From Rikenellaceae bacterium (GTDB lineage: Bacteria > Bacteroidota > Bacteroidia > Bacteroidales > Rikenellaceae): DNA of 64,000 nt. Positions 52,741-61,528 of this stretch are shown here, in pieces; position 1 is the stretch's first letter, and every line of letters starts with the position of its first letter. The notes under the pieces are model-generated. The model did no database searches, was not told where the DNA came from, and saw only the letters and a list, made by a program, of their open reading frames with translations. A program made the position numbers and the translations under genes. The stretch covers positions 62,001 through 126,000 of the forward strand of contig WRDF01000006.1 of NCBI GenBank assembly GCA_009783565.1, written 5' to 3'.

Positions 52741-52748
52741 TAACTTTG
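52741..52748 (+). promoter_or_regulatory. -7 element (TAACTTTG) for bamD
   Basis: Exact TAnnTTTG, 19 bp before the bamD start. Confidence 0.6.
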
Positions 52749-52767
52749 CATGATATTCTGACAGGGG

Positions 52768-53580
52768 ATGAAGAGAATAGTATTATACGTAGCATTTGCG
52801 GCGGTGACGATGACGCTGGTCGCAGGGTGCGGATCGTACAGCAGATTGCTGAAAACCAACGATCATGATCAGATGTACCGCGTTGCGCTGGAATTCGCCG
52901 AAGAGGGTAGATACCAACGTACGTTGGAACTGATGACCCGTGTGAGGATGCAGTACCTTAACCACCCGCGCGCCGACACGGTGATGTTCTACATGGGGCT
53001 GGCGAGTTTCAGGCTCGGTGATTTCGAGACGAGCGGTATGGTGTTCGATGACTTCCGGCAGACTCACACGCGGAGTCCGTTCCTGCAAGAGTCGGAGTTT
53101 CTGTATGCTATGGGATTTTATCACCTGTCGCCCGATCCGCAGCGCGACCAAACGGCAACGCGTCGCGCACTGGCGGCCATAGCCGAGTATCTGTCGCGCT
53201 ATCCGGATACCGCGCGGCGTGAGCAATTGGAAGAAAACGTCGTGACCCTGACCCGGAAACTGCATGACAAGGCGTTTCTGAATGCGCGGACTTATTACAG
53301 GATAGGGCGTTACCGCTCGGCGATCGTTGCATTGCAGAACGCTCTCGACGAGTATCCGCAGACTAATCATCGCGAGGAGATGATCTTTATGATAGTGCGT
53401 TCGAGCTTCGAATTCGCGCGCGGTTCGGCCGAGACTATGCGGCGCGACCGGTATCTCGACATGCTCGACCGTTCGCTGACCTACATTTCGGAGTTTCCCG
53501 AAGGGCGGTTCGTGCGCGATGTGGAGCGAATGCAGCGTCAGGCGCGCAGTTATCTCGCACGGTTCAGTGAAGACCGATAG
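52768..53580 (+). CDS. bamD: Outer-membrane assembly lipoprotein BamD
   Basis: 270 aa with lipobox TLVAGC (Cys21) and five TPR-like repeats (YRVALEFAEEGRYQRTLELMTRV, DTVMFYMGLASFRLGDFETSGMVFDDF, ARTYYRIGRYRSAIVALQNALDEYP). It works with BamA to insert outer-membrane barrels. It is followed 26 bp later by rpoZ and then coaBC, the usual Bacteroidetes order bamD-rpoZ-coaBC-recN. Confidence 0.95.
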   Translation: MKRIVLYVAFAAVTMTLVAGCGSYSRLLKTNDHDQMYRVALEFAEEGRYQRTLELMTRVRMQYLNHPRADTVMFYMGLASFRLGDFETSGMVFDDFRQTHTRSPFLQESEFLYAMGFYHLSPDPQRDQTATRRALAAIAEYLSRYPDTARREQLEENVVTLTRKLHDKAFLNARTYYRIGRYRSAIVALQNALDEYPQTNHREEMIFMIVRSSFEFARGSAETMRRDRYLDMLDRSLTYISEFPEGRFVRDVERMQRQARSYLARFSEDR

Positions 53581-53606
53581 ACGTTGAAATCGAATAATAA
53601 GACAAT

Positions 53607-53918
53607 ATGGAAATCAAGAACATACCTAACAACACGGTGACGCGCAAGCTCACCGATATCGACGAGCGCACGGGGAATGTCTACGAGGCGGTGGCCGTCA
53701 TCGCCCGCCGCGCCAATCAGGTGTCGTCGGAGATGAAGCAAGATCTTATGCGCAAACTCGCCGACTTCTCGACGACCGGCGATACGCTCGAAGAGACATT
53801 CGAGAACCGCGAACAGATCGAAATATCGCGCTATTACGAACGCCTGCCGAAACCGTCGCTCATAGCCACCGAAGAATTTCTCAACGGCGATGTTTATTTC
53901 CGCGAGGGGGGCAAGTAA
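53607..53918 (+). CDS. rpoZ: RNA polymerase omega subunit (Bacteroidota type)
   Basis: 103 aa of the Rpb6-like omega family. It has VYEAVAVIARRANQVSSEMKQDL, the conserved ARRA-Q block that latches on RpoB-prime, and a Bacteroidota-specific C-terminal part with LPKPSLIATEEFLNGDVYFRE. It lies between bamD and coaBC. Confidence 0.93.
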   Translation: MEIKNIPNNTVTRKLTDIDERTGNVYEAVAVIARRANQVSSEMKQDLMRKLADFSTTGDTLEETFENREQIEISRYYERLPKPSLIATEEFLNGDVYFREGGK

Positions 53919-53939
53919 CTCATTTTTACGACGCGCATG

Positions 53940-54019
53940 CGTCATTGCGAGGGCTGTATAGCCCGAAGCAATCCAGAAAAGTCGAATGGATTGCTTCGCC
54001 TTTCAGGCTCGCAATGACG
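53940..54019. repeat. MITE-like inverted-repeat element B, copy 3
   Basis: CGTCATTGCGAGGGC at left, GCTCGCAATGACG at right, inner GAAGCAATCCA / GGATTGCTTCG arms. About 80 bp between rpoZ and coaBC, preceded by the palindrome ACGCGCATGCGT. Confidence 0.85.
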
Positions 54020-54076
54020 AGCAGTGTGGGATTATGCGGGATAAGCCCACAATGACAAAAAGGTAAAGAACAAAAA

Positions 54077-54631
54077 ATGCTCGAAGGCAAGCGCATATTG
54101 GTCGGTGTGACGGGAAGCATTGCGGCATATAAGGCGGCAACGCTGGTGCGTACGTTGGTTCGGGATGGGGCTGAGGTGCGTGTGGTCATGACTGCCGCTG
54201 CGCGGGAATTTATCACGCCGCTGACGATGGCGACGGTGTCGCGGCATCCGATAATGGTCGATTTTTTCGATCCTGAGGACGGGCGGTGGAATTCGCATGT
54301 GAGTTTGGGTGAATGGGCGGATGCGTTTCTCATCGCGCCTGCGACGGCGAATACGCTGGCTAAAATGGCGACGGGGGTGGCCGATAATCTGTTGCTGTGC
54401 ACGTATCTTTCGGCGCGTTGCCCCGTGTTCGCAACTCCGGCGATGGACCTGGACATGTATGCGCACGCGGCGACACTGGCGAATCTTACGACGCTGCGCG
54501 AGCGCGGAGTTCAGGTCATCGAGCCTGCGGACGGTGAACTGGCGAGCGGTCTTACGGGCAAGGGGCGTATGGCCGAGCCTGAGGAGATCGCGGAGTATCT
54601 GCACCGGTATTTCTCAAAAAAAAAAGTCTGA
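54077..54631 (+). CDS. coaBC: CoaBC, N-terminal phosphopantothenoylcysteine decarboxylase part (frame interrupted)
   Basis: 184 codons to a TGA. It holds the CoaC flavoprotein domain: GSIAAYKAA near residue 12, SLGEWADAFLIAPATANTLAKMATGVADNLL with the active-site His region (NSHVSLG), CPVFATPAMDLDMY and ASGLTGKGRMAEPEEI. It makes 4'-phosphopantetheine in coenzyme A synthesis. The usual protein continues as CoaB; here the frame ends just after a run of ten A (54616-54625), and the CoaB part follows one frame back. See the slippery-site entry. Confidence 0.9.
   Translation: MLEGKRILVGVTGSIAAYKAATLVRTLVRDGAEVRVVMTAAAREFITPLTMATVSRHPIMVDFFDPEDGRWNSHVSLGEWADAFLIAPATANTLAKMATGVADNLLLCTYLSARCPVFATPAMDLDMYAHAATLANLTTLRERGVQVIEPADGELASGLTGKGRMAEPEEIAEYLHRYFSKKKV
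54614..54631 (+). other. Candidate slippage site: A10 run followed by stop
   Basis: TCA AAA AAA AAA GTC TGA in the zero frame; a -1 shift reads AAA AGT CTG ACG and enters the CoaB frame directly. The X XXX XXX heptamer and the immediate stop resemble programmed -1 sites, and A9-A10 runs also allow transcriptional slippage. Confidence 0.55.
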
Positions 54632-55326
54632 CGGGTAAGACATTTCTTGTCACGGCGGGGCCGACGGTCGAGCCGATCGATCCCGTGCGGTTCATTTCCA
54701 ATCATTCGACGGGGCGTATGGGCTATGCCATTGCGGCGCAGTTGGCGGCGCGTGGGGCGCGGGTCGTGCTGGTGAGCGGACCGACCGCTTTGCCCGTGCC
54801 GCACGGTGTCGAGCGCATAGACGTGCAGACGGCGGCGCAGATGTACGAGGCTTGCGCGCGGATTTTCGATTCGTGCGACGGGGCGGTGATGTGCGCCGCC
54901 GTTGCCGACTACACCCCCGCAAGGCCGAGCAGCGGCAAGATCAAGAAAAACGACGGGCGGATGGATTTGCAACTTATTCGTACTCAGGATATTGCAGCAT
55001 CGCTCGGTGTGCAAAAGGGAGAGAGGCTGCTCGTAGGTTTTGCGCTCGAAACCGACGATGAGGAGGCTAACGCGCAGGCGAAACTCGTGCGCAAAAACTT
55101 CGACTTCATCGTGCTGAACTCGCTGCGTGACGAGGGCGCGGGCTTCGGGACGGAGACGAATAAGGTCACTATCTTTACACGTGACGGCGTGCGCCACGCT
55201 TATCCTCTCATCACGAAAACCGCCGCTGCGAGCGCAATCGCCGACCACGTCGAAGAGTTTTTTCAGAAAACGGCAGTCCTGTCCGAGAAAAATCAACGCA
55301 AAAATGCTACGGAAACTTCTTGTTGA
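54625..55326 (+). CDS. coaBC: CoaBC, C-terminal phosphopantothenate-cysteine ligase part (-1 frame)
   Basis: Entered by a -1 shift at the A10 run, reading SLTGKTFLVTAGPTVEPIDPV, the exact start of CoaB domains, then FISNHSTGRMGYAIA (nucleotide site), VMCAAVADYTP, KIKKND and LVGFALETDDEEA. A separate start at GTG 54685 would lose the VTAGPTVEPID segment, so fusion to CoaC by slippage, or an error or mutation, is more likely than independent translation. It overlaps recN by 23 bp. All CoaB core motifs are intact, which argues against decay. Confidence 0.85.
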   Translation, partial: SLTGKTFLVTAGPTVEPIDPVRFISNHSTGRMGYAIAAQLAARGARVVLVSGPTALPVPHGVERIDVQTAAQMYEACARIFDSCDGAVMCAAVADYTPARPSSGKIKKNDGRMDLQLIRTQDIAASLGVQKGERLLVGFALETDDEEANAQAKLVRKNFDFIVLNSLRDEGAGFGTETNKVTIFTRDGVRHAYPLITKTAAASAIADHVEEFFQKTAVLSEKNQRKNATETSC

Positions 55327-56974
55327 AAATTATGCTCTTATCGACAGTCTCGAACTGGAATTCGGTGATTCTCTGAATATTGTCACCGGAGAGACGGGTG
55401 CGGGAAAGTCGATATTGCTGGGTGCGCTGGGGTTGCTGCTGGGCAATCGGGCGGATGCGGCGGCGGTGAAAGATGCGGGGCGTAATTGTGTGGTGGAGGG
55501 GCTTTTCGAGGTGGGCGATTATGGGTTGGAAGCGTTTTTCGAGGCAAACGATCTCGAATATGAGCTGCAGACGGTGGTACGGCGGGTGATCTCGGCGGCG
55601 GGTAAAAGCCGCGCTTATATCAACGACCTTCCTGTGCAACAGACTGTGCTTAAAGAACTTGGCGCGCGGCTCATCGACGTTCACTCGCAGCATCAGAGCC
55701 TTATGTTGGCCGACGACGGGTTTCGCACGGCGATGCTCGACAGCGTGTCGGTAAATCGCGAGACTGTGCAAAAATATGCGTCGGTTTATGCGGAGATGCG
55801 TGCGGCGCAGCGCGAACTCGAACGCTTGTGCGACGATGCGGAGCGAGGCCGGCAAGAGCAGGAGTGGCTTGAATATCAGGTCGTTCGACTTCGCGAGGCG
55901 CGTCTCGTGGAGGGCGAACAGGAGCTATTGGAGGGCGAGCAGGGCGAATTGGCCCATGCTGAGGAGATTAAGGCAGCACTTGGAGGCGCGGTTGCAGATT
56001 TTACGGCCGACGAGATGGGGATTCTGACGCGCCTGAAAGCCGTGCGGCAGGCTTTGCGCGGCGTTGCGGAGCACTATCCGCGCGGCGAGGAGCTGGGCGA
56101 GCGCATCGAGTCGGCATACATAGAATTGCGAGATGTGGAGCGCGAATTGGCGCAGGAGGAGGCGCGCATAGAGTCCGACCCGACGCGGTTGACGGCGGTG
56201 GACGAGCGGCTCGCGCTGCTGCATTCGTTGCAGCAAAAACATAAGGCGGCGGACATGGTGGCGCTTATTATCCTGCGCGACGAGTTCGAGCGACGATTAG
56301 CTGCCATTACCGATAGCGACGAAGCTATTGCATTGATGGAGAGGCAGATAGACGAGTTACACGCACGAGCTACGGAGCTTGCCGCCAAGCTCACCGAAAG
56401 CCGCGAACAAGGCGCGGCGAAGGTCGCAGAGCATGTCGAAACGGTTTTGGCGAAGTTGGGAATTCCTGCCGCACGGTTTATCGTCGAGATCACACCCGCG
56501 CCAGAGTTGCGCGCAAGCGGTGCGGACGTCATACGTTTTCTTTTCTCGGCGAACCGCAACGTCGTGCCCGCGCCCGTCGAGCGCATGGCATCGGGCGGCG
56601 AGGTGTCGCGCCTGATGCTGGCTCTCAAATCGTTAGTGGCGAAAAGTACGCGCCTGCCGACGATAATTTTCGACGAGATAGACGCGGGAGTCTCCGGCCG
56701 GATCGCCGATGCTATGGGCGATATAATCGCGCAACTCGCCGGTACGATGCAGGTTATCAATATCACTCACTTGCCGCAGATTGCGAGCAAGGGAGATGTT
56801 CATTTTGTGGTCTACAAAGATGTGAGCGGCGCTTCTTCGCAGACGCGCATCGCTCGGCTCGATCGCGCGAGCCGCATAGACGAAATAGCTAAAATGCTCA
56901 GCGGCAGCACGATAACCGATGCCGCACGTGCTCAGGCCAAGTTGTTATTAGGAGAAACGGCGAATACGCCTTAA
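55304..56974 (+). CDS. recN: DNA repair protein RecN
   Basis: 556-aa SMC-like ATPase for double-strand-break repair. It has Walker A in VTGETGAGKSILLGAL (about residue 34), VHSQHQSLML, a central coiled coil (about residues 150-370), the ABC signature MASGGEVSRLMLALKSL, Walker B TIIFDEIDAGVSGR and HLPQIAS. The ATG at 55304 overlaps the coaBC end by 23 bp, so translation is coupled. Confidence 0.96.
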   Translation: MLRKLLVENYALIDSLELEFGDSLNIVTGETGAGKSILLGALGLLLGNRADAAAVKDAGRNCVVEGLFEVGDYGLEAFFEANDLEYELQTVVRRVISAAGKSRAYINDLPVQQTVLKELGARLIDVHSQHQSLMLADDGFRTAMLDSVSVNRETVQKYASVYAEMRAAQRELERLCDDAERGRQEQEWLEYQVVRLREARLVEGEQELLEGEQGELAHAEEIKAALGGAVADFTADEMGILTRLKAVRQALRGVAEHYPRGEELGERIESAYIELRDVERELAQEEARIESDPTRLTAVDERLALLHSLQQKHKAADMVALIILRDEFERRLAAITDSDEAIALMERQIDELHARATELAAKLTESREQGAAKVAEHVETVLAKLGIPAARFIVEITPAPELRASGADVIRFLFSANRNVVPAPVERMASGGEVSRLMLALKSLVAKSTRLPTIIFDEIDAGVSGRIADAMGDIIAQLAGTMQVINITHLPQIASKGDVHFVVYKDVSGASSQTRIARLDRASRIDEIAKMLSGSTITDAARAQAKLLLGETANTP

Positions 56975-56981
56975 TGTTTTT

Positions 56982-57046
56982 CGGCACGCCGTCGGCGGTG
57001 TGGACGCGAAATGAAATGTAGCGTCCCGCCGCGTGGGGCGGCGGCG
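56982..57046 (-). repeat. Dispersed GC-rich repeat, copy 2
   Basis: Inverted counterpart of 1531-1597, downstream of recN and 52 bp from the hpt stop. Confidence 0.8.
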
Positions 57047-57097
57047 TGCCGCGCGGTTTTCGTAAAAAGACGCGAAGGCCCACACACTTTCCGGCTG

Positions 57098-57649
57098 TTA
57101 TCCCTGCGCAATTTTATAAATATCCCGTAGGTTGCGTCCCAGTCCGTCGTAGTCGAGACCGAAGCCGACGATAAAGTCGTTCGGAATCGAAAGTGCGCTG
57201 TATTTTATGCTCTTTTCGCCAGTATAGCATTCGGGCTTGAATAGCAGCGTGGCGATCTCGACGCTCGCCGGCTCGTGCCCTGCGAGCGACCGTATCACAT
57301 GTCCGATGCTGCCGCCCGTCTCCACAATGTCCTCTACCACAATGACATGCCGCTCGTGCAGGTTATCGGCCAGCCCGATGAGTTCCGAAACTGCGCCTGT
57401 CGATTTCGTGCCGGAGTATGAAGCCAGCCGCACGAACGACACTTCACACGGTAGCTCGATGCGCCTCACCAACTCGGCCATGAACATAAAAGCGCCGTTA
57501 AGCACACCCAGAAATAACAACGGTTCGCCGTCGCTCCGCCCTGCGTAATCGGCTGTTATGCGCGTCGCCAGTTCGTCGATACTGTCGGCGATGCGTGAAT
57601 ATGGAATTACACGCTCGAAAGCTCTGTCTCTCAATAAGATACGGCTCAT
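57098..57649 (-). CDS. hpt: Hypoxanthine phosphoribosyltransferase
   Basis: 183-aa type I PRTase salvaging hypoxanthine and guanine. It has [27 protein letters not shown] and the PRPP-binding loop [17 protein letters not shown] (about residue 101), then the purine loop [17 protein letters not shown] with the conserved Asp. Divergent from purE. Confidence 0.96.
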   Translation of the reverse strand: MSRILLRDRAFERVIPYSRIADSIDELATRITADYAGRSDGEPLLFLGVLNGAFMFMAELVRRIELPCEVSFVRLASYSGTKSTGAVSELIGLADNLHERHVIVVEDIVETGGSIGHVIRSLAGHEPASVEIATLLFKPECYTGEKSIKYSALSIPNDFIVGFGLDYDGLGRNLRDIYKIAQG

Positions 57650-57674
57650 AGTCAGAAAAAAAATGCGGCGAAAA

Positions 57675-57706
57675 TTTGAAAAACCGCCTGAATTCGATTA
57701 TCTTTG
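57675..57706 (+). promoter_or_regulatory. Promoter of purE
   Basis: TTTG at 57675-57678, a 20-bp spacer and TATCTTTG at 57699-57706, a textbook Bacteroides promoter. The leader is about 50 nt. Confidence 0.75.
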
Positions 57707-57761
57707 CGAAGATACGGGCAAAAATCCGATTTTACAACACACTTTAAAATCAAAAACCAGT

Positions 57762-58274
57762 ATGAAGCCACGAGTGAGCATTATCATGGGCAGCACGTCC
57801 GATTTGAAGATCATGGAAAACGCCGCAAAATTTCTTGACGAGATGGAAATCCCTTACGAGGTGAACGCCCTTTCGGCACACCGCGTACCGGAAAAGGTCG
57901 TCGAGTTTGCCAAAAATGCTGCCGGACGTGGCATCGAAGTTATAATAGCCGGAGCAGGTGGCGCGGCACATTTGCCGGGTGTCGTGGCGGCGATCACTCC
58001 ACTGCCGGTCATCGGTGTACCCGTCCGCTCGCCCATTTCGATCGACGGTTGGGACAGCATTTTGTCGATTTTGCAGATGCCCGCCGGAATTCCCGTTGCC
58101 ACGGTCGCTCTCGACGGTGCACGCAATGCCGGAATCCTTGCCGCGCAGATCGTAGCCACGGGCGACGCTGCGGTGCGTGAAAAGATCATTAAGTTCAAGG
58201 CCGATCTGGCGAAGAAAATCGAGGCTGCAAACCGCGAACTCGCCGATGTGAAAATGCCGTTCAAAACGAACTAA
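57762..58274 (+). CDS. purE: N5-carboxyaminoimidazole ribonucleotide mutase
   Basis: 170-aa class I PurE; converts N5-CAIR to CAIR in purine synthesis. It has [24 protein letters not shown] with the catalytic His, and [15 protein letters not shown]. The ATG at 57762 sits behind the promoter at 57675-57706; the frame upstream to 57558 is antisense to hpt. Followed by a strong hairpin. Confidence 0.97.
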   Translation: MKPRVSIIMGSTSDLKIMENAAKFLDEMEIPYEVNALSAHRVPEKVVEFAKNAAGRGIEVIIAGAGGAAHLPGVVAAITPLPVIGVPVRSPISIDGWDSILSILQMPAGIPVATVALDGARNAGILAAQIVATGDAAVREKIIKFKADLAKKIEAANRELADVKMPFKTN

Positions 58275-58289
58275 TCTCTGAATTAACTG

Positions 58290-58333
58290 AAATTGTCACT
58301 GCTGAACACATGTGTGTGCGGCAGTGACAATTT
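58290..58333 (+). terminator. purE terminator whose loop is a repeat A palindrome
   Basis: A 13-bp perfect stem (AAATTGTCACTGC and its complement) followed by a T-rich stretch. The loop is ACACATGTGTGTG, a repeat A-type palindrome. Confidence 0.85.
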
Positions 58334-58358
58334 GCTTAAAATGCAATAGGCAGAAACA

Positions 58359-58595
58359 ATGTGGAAGTGGTTCAGGCGTCAGGATGCGCTGACAAAAGCG
58401 GTGGTGGTGCTCTGCGTCGTGCTGGCGGTGGCGGTGGCGGTGCGCTGGCGGCATATCTCCACGAAGATATGGAACGCCTACGGCTATCCGTTCCGGCGCG
58501 CGCCGCAGGAGCAGGTCGTTGTATCGCCGCCGCCCGCACAAGATGCAGTCGCAGTAGAAATTCGGGCACAAGACGATGAAAATTCTGATAATTAA
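58359..58595 (+). CDS. Small single-helix membrane protein
   Basis: 78 aa: one TM helix (AVVVLCVVLAVAVAV) after a basic N-terminus (WKWFRRQD), then a Pro/Ala and acidic tail. I do not recognise it. Its 3' end overlaps the aroQ start by 20 bp, which suggests translational coupling. Confidence 0.55.
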   Translation: MWKWFRRQDALTKAVVVLCVVLAVAVAVRWRHISTKIWNAYGYPFRRAPQEQVVVSPPPAQDAVAVEIRAQDDENSDN

Positions 58596-59010
58596 CGGCC
58601 CGAACCTCAATATGCTGGGGCGGCGCGAGCCGGAAATATACGGTGATACGACTTTCGAGCAGTATCTTGCGTCGTTGCGCACCGAGTTGGGCGACATGAT
58701 GACCATCGATCACTTCCAAAGCAACATCGAGGGCGAGCTGATCGATGCCCTGCAACGCGCCGACGGGCATTATGATGCGGTGCTGCTGAACGGCGGAGGC
58801 TATACCCACACTTCGGTCGCGCTGCGCGATGCCGTGGCGGCTATCGCGACGCCTGTCATAGAGATACATATTTCGCAGCCTGCTGCGCGCGAGGAATTTC
58901 GCCATGTATCGCTGCTCGCTGCCGTGTGCAAGGGGTCGATTTCGGGGTTCGGTCTTGCGTCCTATCGTCTCGGAGCGCTTGCCGTTTTCAGTGGCAACAC
59001 GCCCAAATGA
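58576..59010 (+). CDS. aroQ: 3-dehydroquinate dehydratase, type II
   Basis: 144-aa shikimate-pathway enzyme. It has INGPNLNMLGRREPE with the active-site Arg/Tyr loop, FQSNIEGELIDAL, LNGGGYTHTSVALRDA and VIEIHISQPAAREEFRH with the catalytic His. It overlaps the CapA-like gene by ATGA. Confidence 0.97.
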   Translation: MKILIINGPNLNMLGRREPEIYGDTTFEQYLASLRTELGDMMTIDHFQSNIEGELIDALQRADGHYDAVLLNGGGYTHTSVALRDAVAAIATPVIEIHISQPAAREEFRHVSLLAAVCKGSISGFGLASYRLGALAVFSGNTPK

Positions 59011-60209
59011 GAAATCTTAAACAACTTCTGATACTTATAGCGATAACAGCGCTGCTGCTGTTGTCTGCGCTGAGGTTCGACCGGCAGGGAGAGCCTGTGC
59101 ACGGACTTGTCTATAACGACGATGTGACGTTCGTTTTTCTCGGAGACCTGATGCAGCACATGCCTCAGGTGCGTGCGGCGGCAGTTCCGGCGGGAGGGTT
59201 CGATTACATGCCGTGTTTCGCGTTGGTGCGCGAGCGGTGGAGTGATACCGATTTTGTCGTTGCCAACCTCGAAACGACGCTCACCGACAGCGGATTTGCG
59301 GGATATCCGTGTTTCCGCTCCCCGTGGCAACTTGCGCGCGATGCGAAACTGAGCGGCATAAACGTAATGGTTACGGCTAACAACCATATCTGTGACGCCG
59401 GAATGCGCGGGATTGAGAAAACCGTCCACTATCTCGACTCGCTTGGGATAATCCACACGGGGGTGTTCAAGGACAGCACGTCATATATGCGCGACTATCC
59501 GCTGCTGCTGAGAAAAAACGGGCGCAGGATCGCGCTGCTGAATTACACCTATTCGACGAACGGTATACCTGTACCGCGCGGGGCTATCGTGCCGCTTATC
59601 GATACCGTGCAGATAAAGTCGGACATCGAACGTGCGAAAGAAAAATGCGCGACTGATATCATCGCTTTCATGCACTGGGGCGAAGAGTACCGGACTACTC
59701 CTTCACAGGCGCAAAGATCGCTCGCCCGATGGCTGCACCGAAACGGGGTGGACGTAGTGATCGGCTCGCATCCACATGTGGTGCAACCTATTGAGTACCA
59801 CGTCCATAACGGTGATACTACGGCCGTTACGGTATATTCGCTCGGCAATTTTATTTCGAACCAAAGGTGGGAAGGCACATACGGCGGGATAGGCGTGAAA
59901 CTCACCATCTCGAATACGCCCGGAAGGTCTAAATACCGCGTGGAACATTGGAGCAACTACGTGTCGATGGATTATCGCGGCAATAGATACGTAATCGTTC
60001 CGCAGTGTATGCGCGACTCTCTCCCTGCTGTGCAGCAGGCGGAGTTCGACAGGCTTATAGAGCGGCATGAGCGTGTGATTTCCAGCCTGCCGCACACGCG
60101 TGTGATTTCCAGCCTGCCGGATGACTGTCATTGCGGCCCCCGAGCCGCAATCTCAAACAGACGCGAGATTGCGGGTCAAGCCCACAATGACAATTTTGTT
60201 AATCCGTAA
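59007..60209 (+). CDS. CapA-family poly-gamma-glutamate-synthesis-like phosphoesterase
   Basis: 400 aa with an N-terminal TM anchor (LLILIAITALLLLSAL). The calcineurin-like CapA core has VFLGDLMQH, VVANLETTLTDSG, ANNHICDAG, FMHWGEEYRTTPS and VIGSHPHVVQP. These proteins are tied to capsule or envelope processes, but most Bacteroidetes members are uncharacterised. The last 45 or so residues (from HERVISSLPHTRVISSLPDDC) are translated from dispersed repeats, so the native C-terminus was extended. The stop is adjacent to the convergent pgi stop. Confidence 0.88.
   Translation: MRNLKQLLILIAITALLLLSALRFDRQGEPVHGLVYNDDVTFVFLGDLMQHMPQVRAAAVPAGGFDYMPCFALVRERWSDTDFVVANLETTLTDSGFAGYPCFRSPWQLARDAKLSGINVMVTANNHICDAGMRGIEKTVHYLDSLGIIHTGVFKDSTSYMRDYPLLLRKNGRRIALLNYTYSTNGIPVPRGAIVPLIDTVQIKSDIERAKEKCATDIIAFMHWGEEYRTTPSQAQRSLARWLHRNGVDVVIGSHPHVVQPIEYHVHNGDTTAVTVYSLGNFISNQRWEGTYGGIGVKLTISNTPGRSKYRVEHWSNYVSMDYRGNRYVIVPQCMRDSLPAVQQAEFDRLIERHERVISSLPHTRVISSLPDDCHCGPRAAISNRREIAGQAHNDNFVNP
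60068..60196. repeat. Two repeat A units plus fold-back inside the capA-like 3' end
   Basis: Two tandem units of CGTGTGATTTCCAGCCTGCCG with ACACGCGTGTG between them, then GTCATTGCGGC...GAGATTGCGGGTC, a fold-back like the one at 7574-7625. The reading frame stays open through all of it. Confidence 0.8.
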
Positions 60210-61517
60210 TCAATACCTCGGCTTTCCCAATAACCTGAACATATTGCGTTTATAGGCTTCGACGCCTGGCTGATCGAACGGATTTACACCGAGCAGCAGA
60301 CCGCTGATGGCGCACGATTTCTCGAAAAAATAGATGAGCGCGCCTATCGAGCGCGGCGTGATTTCCGGAATCTCGATGCCGATGCTCGGCACGCCGGCGG
60401 CGGTATGCGCCTGCGTTGCGGCCGCTCTGGCAATATGATTTATTTCGCCGAGTCGTCTGCCTGTCAGATAGTTAAGCCCGTCGATATTGTCCGCGTCGTT
60501 GCCGATCACGACTTTATGTCGCGCGCGCCGAACACCGAGCGTAGTTTCGAACAACATGCGCCGACCGTCCTGAATATACTGCTCTATGGAATGCAGATCG
60601 GCCGTCATCGTGGCGCAAGTCGGGAAAATCCCCTTACCGTTTTTGCCCTCGCTCTCGCCGAAAAGTTGTTTCCACCACTCGGCCAGCGCGCCGAGCTTAG
60701 GCTCATAGACGGACAGTATCTCTACCGCTAATCCGTTGTCATATAGCGCATTGCGCGCGACGGCATATGTGACGGCAGGGTTATCTTTCGCGGCGGCGGT
60801 CGTTACCGCCATCTCGCGCGCACCGTACATGAGTTCCCGAATGTCGAATCCCGCACATGCTATTGGCAGCAATCCGGCCGCCGATAGCACCGAATAGCGG
60901 CCGCCGACATCATCCGGAATTACGAAAGATGCCCATCCCTCGCGCGCGGCCATCGTCCGGAGCGCGCCGTGCCGAGCGTCGGTGACTGCGACCGTGCGCC
61001 GCGCACTTTCTTCGCGTCCGTATCGCCGCTCCATCTCCGCTTTCAGAATGCGGAAAGCTATTGCCGGCTCGGTCGTCGTCCCCGATTTCGAGACCACGAC
61101 CAACGCTATTTCCTTGTCTTTCAGCGCTTCGAGCAGTTCTCCGAGATAATCCTCGCTCAGGTTATTTCCAGCGAAAACAACCTTTGGCTGCTGCGCGTTT
61201 GCGTGCGCCGAGAGACCCGCGAAACTGTCCGAAAGAGCCTCTATGACCGCTCTGCTGCCGAGATACGAGCCACCTATACCCACTACGACGATCACTTCCG
61301 CCCGGCTGCGCAGCTGCGCAGCAACTCGCTCTATCTCAGCAAGTTCCGCCTCGCCGACAGAAGAAGGCAGCCGTATCCATCCGAGCCATTCGCCGCCGCT
61401 GTCCGACGCTTCATGCAACTGCCGAACGACCTGCGCCGCTCTTTCGTACAGCGCATCCAACGCCGCCCTATCGACCGCACCCTCCGCTCCGGAAATATCT
61501 ATTTTCAACTGCTCCAT
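60210..61517 (-). CDS. pgi: Glucose-6-phosphate isomerase
   Basis: 435 aa; interconverts glucose 6-phosphate and fructose 6-phosphate. It has VVGIGGSYLGSRA, VVSKSGTTTEPAIAFR, the catalytic region DDVGGRYSVLSAAGLLP and FDQPGVEAYKRNMF. The length matches the short bacterial type. The in-frame ATG at 61532 is an alternative start. It is convergent with and directly abuts the CapA-like gene. Confidence 0.96.
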   Translation of the reverse strand: MEQLKIDISGAEGAVDRAALDALYERAAQVVRQLHEASDSGGEWLGWIRLPSSVGEAELAEIERVAAQLRSRAEVIVVVGIGGSYLGSRAVIEALSDSFAGLSAHANAQQPKVVFAGNNLSEDYLGELLEALKDKEIALVVVSKSGTTTEPAIAFRILKAEMERRYGREESARRTVAVTDARHGALRTMAAREGWASFVIPDDVGGRYSVLSAAGLLPIACAGFDIRELMYGAREMAVTTAAAKDNPAVTYAVARNALYDNGLAVEILSVYEPKLGALAEWWKQLFGESEGKNGKGIFPTCATMTADLHSIEQYIQDGRRMLFETTLGVRRARHKVVIGNDADNIDGLNYLTGRRLGEINHIARAAATQAHTAAGVPSIGIEIPEITPRSIGALIYFFEKSCAISGLLLGVNPFDQPGVEAYKRNMFRLLGKPRY

Positions 61518-61528
61518 TGTTCCATCTT

